Shown: positions 1-5,939, numbered from the stretch's first letter. The stretch is 5,939 bases of DNA from Caryophanales bacterium (GCA_016280685.1 JAEEHE010000138.1:1-5939); one strand, 5' to 3'. Program-made: numbers and translations. Notes: generated by a model not told the origin, from the sequence alone.

Positions 1-6
1 GTTCAT
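1..6 (-). CDS. Start of a downstream gene leaving the window (partial)
   Basis: ATG AAC on the minus strand begins at 6, and AAAGGA lies 9 nt before it, overlapping the last codons of the MalG-like permease. The gap between that stop and this ATG is 6 nt, so an operon member is likely to follow. Only two codons are visible (Met-Asn), so nothing can be said of its function. A glycoside hydrolase, regulator or ATPase would be usual in this position. Confidence 0.4.
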
Positions 7-12
7 ATTCTC

Positions 13-1080
13 TTATCCTTTCAGTCCGCCGACGGTAAATTTTGATAAAATCAATTTTTGACTTGATAAATATAAAGTAACAGTGGGGATGATGACGATA
101 GTGAAGCCCGCCATTATCTCCGTTATTGACGACTTATATAGAGCCTGGGCTTTACTTTGGAACAAATATAGACCATAAGCTAAGTTAGGCGTTGATGGGA
201 ACCATATCATAAAGCTCTCATAATCGTTCCAACTGCCTAAGAAACCTAAAACAAAGATGACGGTCATCGTGGGGAGAGCCATCGGTAAATACATCTTTAA
301 GAAAGCGGACCAGTGACCACCTCCATCGACAAAGACAGCTTCCGCATAATCCCATGGTAAAGATTTAAACGCGCCATAAAGAAGCAAGAAATTAAGACCG
401 GAGAAACAGGCACATGGCCCGGTGAGAATTGAGAGCAATAAATTATCGTAAATACCGAGGCTACGCCTAATCATCATCGCGGAAGGACCGGAACCGATGA
501 TTGGCACAATCATGATGATAATACCGACCGTATATATAACTCGACTTCCGATGAATTTATATTTACAGAGTACATAGGCCATTAATGTCGTCCATAGGAC
601 TCCCCAGAAAGTGGAACCGAAGGAATAGATGAGAGAAATACCCGCCATACCGAACATGTTATAGGTCCCTTTACCGAGGATTCTAATTTCTAGTTTCTTA
701 AAAACACTGACGAAATTATCGAAATTAAATGAAGAGGGGAAACCGAATTGGTTGCTGGTGAATTCTAGAGGATCCTTAAAGGAAGTGAGAATCATCCATA
801 TCGGTAAAATTAATAAAGTGAAACAATAAATGACAAGAACAGCCCATAAAATCCATCTAAATGTGCGGTCGAAAATAATACGGGTTTTCTCTTTACCGTT
901 ATAACCGAGTTTTTTCTTACAAATTTCAATGTTATTTAAAACTTGGGAAATCTCTTCTTTTTTGTTTTCTTCATCTTTGCGATATATCACCAAAAGATCT
1001 TCTAAACGAATAATCTCTTTTCTTAAATCTTTAGAAGGAACGTTGGCATATTCATTGATGCGCAGATCAAATTCGTTCAT
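13..1080 (-). CDS. Sugar ABC transporter permease, MalG-like, with N-terminal coiled-coil extension
   Basis: A 355-residue second channel subunit of the CUT1 importer. The cytoplasmic EAA loop EAVFVDGGGHWSAFLKMYLP (247-266) keeps the E-A, D252-G253 and L265-P266 positions. SLGIYDNLLLSIL (207-219), GSWNDYESF (282-290) and the ending KFTVGGLKG are MalG-family hallmarks. About six helices lie at 77-100, 146-171, 181-200, 216-238, 267-286 and 318-340. MalG-like proteins are usually about 270-300 residues with a short head. This one has about 75 charged, helix-prone residues before the first helix (KDLRKEIIRLEDLL, KDEENKKEEISQVLNN), probably a cytoplasmic coiled coil. The ATG at 1080 sits 1 nt after the upstream stop and behind a GGAGG. 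The longer start at 1113 has no such site and would overlap the first permease. The partner ATPase is not encoded here. Confidence 0.93.
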   Translation of the reverse strand: MNEFDLRINEYANVPSKDLRKEIIRLEDLLVIYRKDEENKKEEISQVLNNIEICKKKLGYNGKEKTRIIFDRTFRWILWAVLVIYCFTLLILPIWMILTSFKDPLEFTSNQFGFPSSFNFDNFVSVFKKLEIRILGKGTYNMFGMAGISLIYSFGSTFWGVLWTTLMAYVLCKYKFIGSRVIYTVGIIIMIVPIIGSGPSAMMIRRSLGIYDNLLLSILTGPCACFSGLNFLLLYGAFKSLPWDYAEAVFVDGGGHWSAFLKMYLPMALPTMTVIFVLGFLGSWNDYESFMIWFPSTPNLAYGLYLFQSKAQALYKSSITEIMAGFTIVIIPTVTLYLSSQKLILSKFTVGGLKG

Positions 1081-1081
1081 A

Positions 1082-2065
1082 TTATGCCTCCGTCGATGGA
1101 CCGAATTTATCAAGTGCCCATCTTAATAATAGTGTGGCTGGAGCGACGAACGCTGTCATGATTAAACCACCAGCAGCGAGGGTTGGATAATTCGTTTGAT
1201 TATTTAAAATAATCATACGGGAATAAACATAACCCATATTTAAAACATATTGGGGCGCTTGCGTATTATAGAACGCTAAGATGGAACCACCGTTCGAGAA
1301 TATCGCCGCTAAACCGGTAATTAAGAATGTAGAAATAGTGGGGAAGATTAATGGTAAGACAATATATCTTAAATCTTGGAACATTGTGGAGACACCATCT
1401 AATCTAGAACTCTCAACGATTTCGGGATTAATTTCTTTCATGGCATTCGGATAGACAATTAAGTTCGTACCGAAAGATAGCCATATAGCATAGAATATCG
1501 TCGTTCCTAAAGCGTATTTCGGACTATAGAGTAAATCAACAGGTTCTCCTGATTCATCTAAGAAAATATGCAGTGATTTAAATATCGTCATCGCTGGAGC
1601 GTCACTTCCAGATATGAAGTTGACGAATAACATACAGATGACGAATCCGGAGATGATTTGGGGAATCATCGCGATGGCACGAATTCCTTTATGTAAGAAA
1701 CATTTCTTATAAAGTAAATAAGAGAAGAAGATATATAAAGGCATACAAATAACGAGTGATATGCCATAGATGATGAAGGAGTTGGTAAAGGCAGTGCCAA
1801 TTTCTCCACGGTTAGCTTCGCTTGCGAATAATTGGTTCCAGAAACGAACGAAATTATCGAATCCGATAAATGTTCTTTCTCCGACCGCGTTGATATCTTG
1901 GAACGCCATTATGATGGAATTGAAATTAACATAGACATAGAAAACAAAGAAAAGAATAAGGGGATAAGTAATAATACTTAAAATGAATCCCGCTTTCTTT
2001 GCTTTTCTCGCAAATTTCTTCTTTTTAGGAATAACAAACGTTTCTATGTTTAGTTCTTCTTCCAT
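1082..2065 (-). CDS. Sugar ABC transporter permease, MalF/UgpA-like
   Basis: A 327-residue inner component of a CUT1-type importer that forms half of the membrane channel. The basic N-terminus (KKKKFARKAKK, 14-24) is cytoplasmic, followed by about six helices (27-49, 96-119, 129-150, 185-206, 236-258, 297-316). The cytoplasmic EAA loop that docks the ATPase lies at about 211-238 (INPEIVESSRLDG, then IVLPLIFP), with D223-G224 and the closing L237-P238 conserved and ESS in place of EAA. An extracytoplasmic loop of about 34 residues (151-184) follows the third helix. The start lies 4 nt after the stop of the binding-protein gene and has only a weak AGG 8 nt before it, so coupled translation is likely. 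The gene end carries the ribosome site of the next permease. The assignment to the MalF-like rather than MalG-like half rests on order and N-terminal form. Confidence 0.93.
   Translation of the reverse strand: MEEELNIETFVIPKKKKFARKAKKAGFILSIITYPLILFFVFYVYVNFNSIIMAFQDINAVGERTFIGFDNFVRFWNQLFASEANRGEIGTAFTNSFIIYGISLVICMPLYIFFSYLLYKKCFLHKGIRAIAMIPQIISGFVICMLFVNFISGSDAPAMTIFKSLHIFLDESGEPVDLLYSPKYALGTTIFYAIWLSFGTNLIVYPNAMKEINPEIVESSRLDGVSTMFQDLRYIVLPLIFPTISTFLITGLAAIFSNGGSILAFYNTQAPQYVLNMGYVYSRMIILNNQTNYPTLAAGGLIMTAFVAPATLLLRWALDKFGPSTEA
1087..1091 (-). promoter_or_regulatory. Strong ribosome binding site fixing the second permease start
   Basis: GGAGG on the minus strand, embedded in the last codons of the first permease (Thr-Glu-Ala-stop), lies 6 nt before ATG at 1080. 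This is the best Shine-Dalgarno match in the window. It rules in the 355-residue start over an in-frame upstream ATG at 1113. Confidence 0.85.
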
Positions 2066-2069
2066 AAAA

Positions 2070-3818
2070 TTAGCCTAAGAATGTCTTGGTTTGATTAACG
2101 ATATCTGCCCATTGTTCAGCAGTGTAATTATTACGGATCTTATCGACGATAGTGGCGACTGAAGAACCGTTCAAGAGTTCGGAAGAAGGATGAAATCCAG
2201 ATTTGCCGCAAGGAATAATTGTTCCGGATGTATTGATATCTTTAGAAGAATAGATAAATGGACAAGAGAGTCTATCGGTTCTCCAAGATAAGATTTTCAC
2301 ATTATCAGTGTCATGATATAAGTCATAACAGTTCTTTTGGAAGACTGTCATATTAGATGTTAATTCTTGAGGAATGGTGTATTTATAACCCCAAATTAAG
2401 CCGGTATCGACGTTAACTTTGGCGAGGTTATCATTCTTTAAAGCGAATGTTAAGAAGGATTTAATAGCCGCTAATTTGTCAGCATCTTCTTGTTTTCTCA
2501 CGACAATCGCGCCGTATTCAGCACCGCTCATCATCGTGCCATGACCTTCACCGTCTAGACCTTTTTGTCCATCGAATTCTGGGGTGAGCATGAATCTTAA
2601 ATCGTATTCACCAAAGGCTTTGCCACCTCTTTTGTGAGCGGCATTAAATGATTCGGAAGCTTCATTTTCAAACCAGTTACCTTCGGCAATTAAGCCATAG
2701 AATGTGCCTCCACCGATTAAGCCATTGATAAAGTTATTTTGAGATCCGCTGACTTGGTTAGCAATCATGTAATAGTCTTTATTAGCGAAGAAGTTATCAT
2801 TGATGAAATCGACCGATTCTTTGATGCCTTTCATCTTATAAACTTCATTGCCGTTTTCCCATTTAATGACTTTTTTGTCGCCGTTATACATTTCGACTTC
2901 TTTATTATTGGAATCAAATTTGCTAAGACCATAATAGCCATCGAGGCCTGCGATTTGTGAAGCGGCGGCAATATTGATGGAATCAGTATATAAACCTTGT
3001 TTAGAGAAGATATAGGGTTTGCCACCGAGAGCGGCAATTTTATTTCTCATCGTTTCAAATTCACTCATGGTAATGGGTTGACCATCATCATAAGTACCGT
3101 ATTTACCATCTTTTCCCGCTCTCATGATGGTTTCACCAGAAGCGTAATTGGAAGCAGAGGTAGAACTATCAAAAACTAAATCTCTACCGGAGACGTGATA
3201 TGAGATACCTTGTGATGTTAATTCCGCTTTGACGGCATCGGTGTTTTCCGCTTTGGTTAATAATCCCTTTTCCACAAAAGAATCATAATCAAAGATTAAT
3301 CCGGAAATAGTGACGGTGTAAGGAAGCATATACATACCTTCGCTGCTGAAAGTATCAGTGGCTTTATCATATACGGCTTTCGCACCGACTTGTTGCCAGG
3401 TATTCCAATCGGAGATTTTCTCTTTGATTGTCATGCCGCTTTCACCATCGGGTTTCACATCTAATAAATCAGTTAAGTCTTCGAAATAGCCTTTATAGAT
3501 ACCGGCTTTATATTCTGGTTCTCCACCGAAGAAGATATCGGTTTTGCTAATACCAGAAGCGATTTGATCGAGTTGGGTACCCGCCATATAAACGGAAGAA
3601 GGATCAACTAAAACATTGTAGTTATATCCGCTTTCTTGTTTCCATCTAGCAGCGAGTTCTTCAATCCATTTATAACCAAATCCGGAACCGGAGAATGGTT
3701 CGATATAAATAGTAGATTTCTTATCGTATTTTGTCGTATTACAACCAACTAATGTTGAAAGTGCCAAAAGTGGCAAGGACAAGACGAGAATTCTCTTATA
3801 GCTTTTGTTTTGTGACAT
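2070..3818 (-). CDS. Carbohydrate ABC transporter solute-binding lipoprotein (CUT1 type)
   Basis: This is the extracellular receptor that captures sugar and delivers it to the two permeases encoded next. A lipoprotein signal peptide is clear: a basic head (KSYKR), a hydrophobic core at 10-22 and the lipobox LVGC with the lipidated Cys at 26. The mature part starts with a typical binding-protein fold (STIYIEPFSGSGFGYKWIEE at 36-55; KTDIFFGGEPEY at 92-103; MLPYTVTISGLIFD at 164-177). At 582 residues it is clearly longer than the usual 400-450. Much of the extra length lies around 190-265 and includes DGKYGTYDDGQP (237-248), an Asp/Gly-rich loop that could bind a metal such as calcium. The C-terminal part has three further cysteines (497, 519, 537), uncommon in an exported Gram-positive protein. 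The next gene starts 4 nt after its stop. The substrate cannot be told from sequence, but an oligosaccharide is likely from the family. Confidence 0.92.
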   Translation of the reverse strand: MSQNKSYKRILVLSLPLLALSTLVGCNTTKYDKKSTIYIEPFSGSGFGYKWIEELAARWKQESGYNYNVLVDPSSVYMAGTQLDQIASGISKTDIFFGGEPEYKAGIYKGYFEDLTDLLDVKPDGESGMTIKEKISDWNTWQQVGAKAVYDKATDTFSSEGMYMLPYTVTISGLIFDYDSFVEKGLLTKAENTDAVKAELTSQGISYHVSGRDLVFDSSTSASNYASGETIMRAGKDGKYGTYDDGQPITMSEFETMRNKIAALGGKPYIFSKQGLYTDSINIAAASQIAGLDGYYGLSKFDSNNKEVEMYNGDKKVIKWENGNEVYKMKGIKESVDFINDNFFANKDYYMIANQVSGSQNNFINGLIGGGTFYGLIAEGNWFENEASESFNAAHKRGGKAFGEYDLRFMLTPEFDGQKGLDGEGHGTMMSGAEYGAIVVRKQEDADKLAAIKSFLTFALKNDNLAKVNVDTGLIWGYKYTIPQELTSNMTVFQKNCYDLYHDTDNVKILSWRTDRLSCPFIYSSKDINTSGTIIPCGKSGFHPSSELLNGSSVATIVDKIRNNYTAEQWADIVNQTKTFLG

Positions 3819-3826
3819 ATGAAATA

Positions 3827-3832
3827 CCTCTT
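3827..3832 (-). promoter_or_regulatory. Ribosome binding site of the solute-binding protein gene
   Basis: AAGAGG on the minus strand lies 8 nt before ATG at 3818. The spacing is normal. The start is also supported because it places a full lipoprotein signal peptide at the N-terminus. Confidence 0.65.
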
Positions 3833-3840
3833 ATGTTCCG

Positions 3841-3855
3841 TTTTAAGCGGTTAGT
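3841..3855. promoter_or_regulatory. Possible LacI/CcpA-type operator (cre-like)
   Basis: TTTTAAGCGGTTAGT fits the catabolite-responsive element pattern WTGNAANCGNWNNCW except at two positions (the G and the final C). Its core TAAGCGGTTA is a near-palindrome around a central CG with four of five pairs matching, the shape bound by LacI-family repressors. It would cover the expected transcription start of the importer operon, where bound repressor would block initiation. This is plausible for a sugar operon, but the match is imperfect and no regulator gene is in view. Confidence 0.35.
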
Positions 3856-3869
3856 ATAAATATATACTA
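3852..3869. repeat. Perfect 7-bp inverted repeat in the intergenic region
   Basis: TAGTATA (3852-3858) and TATACTA (3863-3869) are exact reverse complements separated by AATA. The left arm contains the candidate -10 hexamer of the importer promoter. The position fits a regulator-binding palindrome better than a terminator, because the arms have only one G:C pair each. In AT-rich DNA a repeat of this size can also arise by chance. Confidence 0.45.
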
Positions 3870-3879
3870 TCACACACAA
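3853..3879 (-). promoter_or_regulatory. Candidate promoter of the sugar-importer operon
   Basis: On the minus strand TATACT (3858-3853) matches the -10 consensus at five of six bases, and TATATT (3864-3859) is an overlapping alternative. The best -35 near the first is TTGTGT (3879-3874), with only the TTG matching and a short 15-nt spacer. The start of transcription would then be near 3846, about 28 nt before the ATG at 3818. The -35 is poor, so the promoter may need an activator, or the operon may also be read from upstream genes. The region is very AT-rich, so chance hexamers are expected. Confidence 0.4.
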
Positions 3880-3915
3880 GGTAAAAATATATAATCAATA
3901 AAGCACTTATATTTA

Positions 3916-4797
3916 TTATTTTGGCAATTCAATTTTCCCTTGTCTATAGACACCTCGGTCATAGATTTCCGGATATTGGTCTTTGTTGATGTTTTTATCG
4001 AATTGGTAATTCGCGTGCAATATAAGAGGTATTAAACCGAAGGACACTAAAAAGAGGAAGAGGAAAGTCGCGACGATATTAATGACAAAGCTATGGATAA
4101 AGATTAAGAAATAAGGGAGCATGATCCCGAGGATAAAACCTACCATAGGGATAAATGATTTAATCGTGAACTTAAATGCGTTAGTGACGATATGGAAGGG
4201 ATCGAGATAATAATATTCGTTTTGTAAGAATAGATAGGATATAAATATGGCGAATAACACTAGTTGTAAGAAGGCTAATCCATATAAAAGCATCCTGACA
4301 AAAGTATTGAGGTTAGTTAACGGCATTCCTGAGACGACAAATTCAAAGATGAAGAATGATATTCCTAACAAAATACCCCAGAAGATATATTTAGCGATGT
4401 TCTTTTTCATCCCTTCAAAGAAGTCGCTTAGCATCGCCAGTTGATTCCACACTAATTTTTGTAAGACGTGAATCGCTCCTCCAAAGCCGATTCCCGCGAC
4501 ACCGAATAAAAGGATATTTACTCCATTTTTAATCATCGTCCACATAAAGACGTCTTTTAAGATATCTGCCTTATTGGACATATCTTCCAATAAACCATTA
4601 GGAATATTATCGATATATAATCTAATGATTATCGACCAAATAAATAGTGGCAAACAGAAGAGGGCTAATAATAGTGATATTTCAAAAATGAATAACGCTC
4701 TAGTTTTATAGACACTTAAAAATACTTGAGGTCTCGTATGAGGGAGATTGGCCTCAGTGAAAGATTCGTATTGTGATATTTTCTTTCTCTTTTTCAT
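3916..4797 (-). CDS. YesL/DUF624-like polytopic membrane protein
   Basis: A 293-residue integral membrane protein with about six hydrophobic segments (34-60, 91-115, 134-156, 166-190, 214-236, 239-260). The first segment contains LLLALFCLPLFIW, like the FCLP step near the start of YesL proteins. Residues about 106-137 (GGAIHVLQKLVWNQ...SDFFEGMKKN) match the DUF624 signature, in which a G/A-rich helix end is followed by R/K-K-hxW and 'DFFxGhKxN'. YesL proteins are usually about 200-220 residues, so this one is long, with a 33-residue cytoplasmic head and a hydrophilic C-terminal tail (YPEIYDRGVYRQGKIELPK). Family members are often encoded beside sugar ABC importers, as in the B. subtilis yes cluster, and one follows here. 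Their biochemical role is not settled. No ribosome site precedes the ATG, so translation probably depends on the ATGA overlap with the gene before it. The family assignment is by eye and fairly likely. Confidence 0.7.
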   Translation of the reverse strand: MKKRKKISQYESFTEANLPHTRPQVFLSVYKTRALFIFEISLLLALFCLPLFIWSIIIRLYIDNIPNGLLEDMSNKADILKDVFMWTMIKNGVNILLFGVAGIGFGGAIHVLQKLVWNQLAMLSDFFEGMKKNIAKYIFWGILLGISFFIFEFVVSGMPLTNLNTFVRMLLYGLAFLQLVLFAIFISYLFLQNEYYYLDPFHIVTNAFKFTIKSFIPMVGFILGIMLPYFLIFIHSFVINIVATFLFLFLVSFGLIPLILHANYQFDKNINKDQYPEIYDRGVYRQGKIELPK

Positions 4798-5432
4798 TTT
4801 ATTAGGTATTTTGTCGCTTCTAACGCGGAATAATGGTTCTCTTTAGATTTAGTGCCATATTTCCCTAAATTAACGGATTTAGCCACTAAAAACATATAAT
4901 ACGTCTCATCGAATTCGATCCAAGAATCGAAATGGAAATGAGAATTATATCCCTCATCTTCTTCATCATAGATTTTGATTCCGTAGGTATATTCTTCATA
5001 AGTTAAAAATGATAGTGATGAATTAATATCTAATAATTCAGATATAAACTCATCATTAAATTTTAAGGTATTCTGCAAGATATAAGTGGCATCGATAACT
5101 TTGCTACTAGGAAGAATTAAAATATCACTTCCTCCGATTCCGTTCGTGTCTAATTGGATATCGTAATATCTACTTTCTTTTTCGGCAGTTATGATATTGA
5201 CTTGCTTAGTGCCTTCTTCTTGTAGTTCCTCTTCTAATTCATCTATGATCTTTTCATCTTTGATATAAGCGGTAGTGAAGATGCCTAATTGTTCATATCT
5301 TTTCAAAGATAATTTCATATGGAAAGCATAATAAACCACGATGGAAGAAACGAAGAATAAGATGAGATATTTCCACCAATCATAGGTGATTAATGATTTG
5401 AGATATTTTGGAGAATTCTTAATCTTTTTCAT
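4794..5432 (-). CDS. Single-pass membrane-anchored protein with an exported domain; weakly solute-binding-protein-like
   Basis: A protein of 212 residues. A basic N-terminus (MKKIKNSPKYLKS) precedes one membrane segment at about 21-39. By the positive-inside rule, residues 40-212 lie outside the cell. There is no lipobox cysteine and no cysteine at all, so the helix itself is the anchor. The exported part reads like a fragment of an ABC solute-binding protein: an early strand and helix (LGIFTTAYIKDEKIIDEL), an acidic helix at 60-74, a GGSDILILPSS stretch at 100-110 like the 'sDI-hydrophobic-lP' step of binding proteins, and a tail (SKENHYSALEATKYLI) like their final helix. At about 170 residues it is less than half the usual length of such proteins. 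GGAG lies 7 nt before the ATG. The gene overlaps its upstream neighbour by 14 nt, and its TGA stop overlaps the next ATG as ATGA. The binding-protein resemblance is my reading of patterns, not a proven homology. Confidence 0.75.
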   Translation of the reverse strand: MKKIKNSPKYLKSLITYDWWKYLILFFVSSIVVYYAFHMKLSLKRYEQLGIFTTAYIKDEKIIDELEEELQEEGTKQVNIITAEKESRYYDIQLDTNGIGGSDILILPSSKVIDATYILQNTLKFNDEFISELLDINSSLSFLTYEEYTYGIKIYDEEDEGYNSHFHFDSWIEFDETYYMFLVAKSVNLGKYGTKSKENHYSALEATKYLIK

Positions 5433-5904
5433 GATGATTCTCCAATTCTAAAAGAATATTCTCTACAAATTGTAATTTGTATGATTCATTTTCTTTTACA
5501 TCTAGTTTCTTATCGAATAGGACATAGAAAGCATAATCTTGTTCATCTTTATAAAAGGTATATTTATGATAAGAAAGTCCATCTTTTAAATAGATTTGTT
5601 CATCGACATTCTTAAAGAAGAATATATCGCTTTCTTTGCTGTTCTCGCTTTTCTTCAATATTAATAAATATTGTTTAACTGTTTTAAATCTACCGAGAAT
5701 AATATATAAGGATAAAGTGGTGGTTATTAGAGTGACCACTAAAGAGAGGATGAGAAATAAGATAAATGTCTCTCTTTTCGCGATGAATAAAAACGCTAAG
5801 ACAATTCCTAATCCTAACACAATAGTTAAAACGAGGAAGATTATCTCTCTTTTCTTAATCTTTAAGACATCATCATAACTCAAATCAAATATCTTCATTT
5901 TCAA
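5419..5904 (-). CDS. Two-helix membrane protein of unknown function
   Basis: I do not recognise this 161-residue protein. A short basic N-terminus (residues 1-20, with KIKKRE just before the membrane) leads into two hydrophobic segments at about 21-42 and 46-70. These are joined by the short charged turn AKRE, so both ends are probably cytoplasmic. The rest (about 75-161) is a soluble, lysine- and aromatic-rich region (DIFFFKNV, SYHKYTFYKDEQDYAFYVLF) that alternates like beta strands and ends in a short acidic helix. It is the first complete gene of a three-gene overlapping set. Its last 14 nt overlap the start of the 212-residue gene, so the two are probably made together. The start is TTG at 5904 by ribosome-site spacing. 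ATG at 5898 would shorten the protein by two residues. No catalytic motif is visible. It could be a small scaffold or signalling subunit, but that is a guess. Confidence 0.8.
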   Translation of the reverse strand: MKMKIFDLSYDDVLKIKKREIIFLVLTIVLGLGIVLAFLFIAKRETFILFLILSLVVTLITTTLSLYIILGRFKTVKQYLLILKKSENSKESDIFFFKNVDEQIYLKDGLSYHKYTFYKDEQDYAFYVLFDKKLDVKENESYKLQFVENILLELENHHEKD

Positions 5905-5938
5905 TATTCTTTCCTTCTAAAAAGATGCTGACATCATT
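5885..5938 (-). CDS. Possible C-terminal end of an upstream gene (partial)
   Basis: One reading frame stays open from the right edge of the window and ends in TGA at 5887-5885. It would encode the tail NDVSIFLEGKNIENEDI, a hydrophilic and protein-like sequence. If real, it overlaps the start of the next gene by 20 nt when that gene starts at TTG 5904. This fits the overlapping style of the genes that follow (14 nt and 4 nt). Only 17 codons are visible, so no family can be named. A second frame entering from the edge (MMSASF then TAG) is an equally short alternative end for an upstream gene. The evidence is weak, and only sequence beyond the edge can decide. Confidence 0.3.
   Translation of the reverse strand, partial: NDVSIFLEGKNIENEDI
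5912..5916 (-). promoter_or_regulatory. Ribosome binding site that favours a TTG start
   Basis: AAGGA on the minus strand lies 7 nt before TTG (5904) but 13 nt before the in-frame ATG at 5898. A usual Shine-Dalgarno spacing is about 5 to 9 nt, so the site supports the TTG start for the 161-residue gene. An in-frame TAG lies just upstream of the TTG, so no longer start is possible. Confidence 0.55.
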
Positions 5939-5939
5939 A

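Noticed and set aside
1081..1113. An 11-residue N-terminal extension of the MalG-like permease starting at ATG 1113
   Set aside because: It would overlap the end of the first permease by 32 nt and has no ribosome site, while ATG 1080 has GGAGG 6 nt upstream.
929..1126. Small plus-strand open frame, and similar ones at 2739-2960, 2997-3179, 4247-4444 and 5636-5878
   Set aside because: All lie antisense inside well-supported genes, lack recognisable domains and have the composition expected of complements of membrane or binding-protein genes.
2831..3037. A 68-residue minus-strand frame inside the solute-binding protein gene
   Set aside because: It is an out-of-frame shadow of a clearly coding region with no ribosome site or domain of its own.
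3870..3878. Short alternating CA tract as a possible microsatellite
   Set aside because: Only four CA units, too short to be more than chance in this composition.
3819..3915. Rho-independent terminator after the YesL-like gene
   Set aside because: The gap has no GC-rich stem followed by a T run on the minus strand. The only clean inverted repeat (3852-3869) is almost all A/T and would make a very weak stem.
1..5939. Mycoplasma-type genetic code (TGA as tryptophan)
   Set aside because: Full-length genes use TGG for tryptophan, and TGA serves as a true stop at the ATGA overlap at 4794-4797.
1..5939. CRISPR arrays, tRNA or rRNA genes, insertion sequences
   Set aside because: No regularly spaced repeats, no transposase-like protein and no room outside the protein genes, which leave only one gap of 97 nt.

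Overview
The window is a compact stretch of a low-GC, Gram-positive-type genome with every recognisable gene on the minus strand. A lipoprotein solute-binding protein, AT-rich codon use, AAGGA/GGAGG-type ribosome binding sites and tight gene overlaps point to Bacillota. The closest fit is the gut or uncultured Bacilli (RF39/Erysipelotrichales/Acholeplasma-like), but the sequence does not fix the genus. TGG encodes tryptophan, and TGA ends the 212-residue gene exactly where the next gene starts, so the standard bacterial code applies rather than the Mycoplasma code.

In the direction of transcription (right to left), the first block (5904 to 3916) holds three overlapping membrane-protein genes. 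They are a 161-residue two-helix protein of unknown function, a 212-residue protein with one membrane anchor and an exported domain that faintly resembles a solute-binding protein, and a 293-residue polytopic protein that looks like an enlarged YesL/DUF624 protein. The 14-nt and 4-nt (ATGA) overlaps indicate one translationally coupled operon. It probably continues upstream beyond the right edge, where a possible gene end overlaps the first start.

A 97-nt gap (3819-3915) separates the blocks. It has no convincing terminator, but it holds a -10-like hexamer inside a perfect 7-bp inverted repeat and next to a cre/LacI-like operator sequence.

The second block (3818 to 13) is a carbohydrate ABC importer of the CUT1 (MalEFG-like) type: a 582-residue lipoprotein solute-binding protein, a MalF-like permease and a MalG-like permease. 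Both permeases carry the EAA loop that docks the ATPase. No ATPase gene lies in the window. A further gene appears to start at position 6 and leaves the window at once.

The arrangement recalls Bacillus subtilis, where yesL lies beside the YesOPQ sugar importer. The most interesting part is the coupled three-gene membrane set next to the importer, which may be an accessory or sensing module. This is inference from context and weak sequence resemblance, not a demonstrated system.
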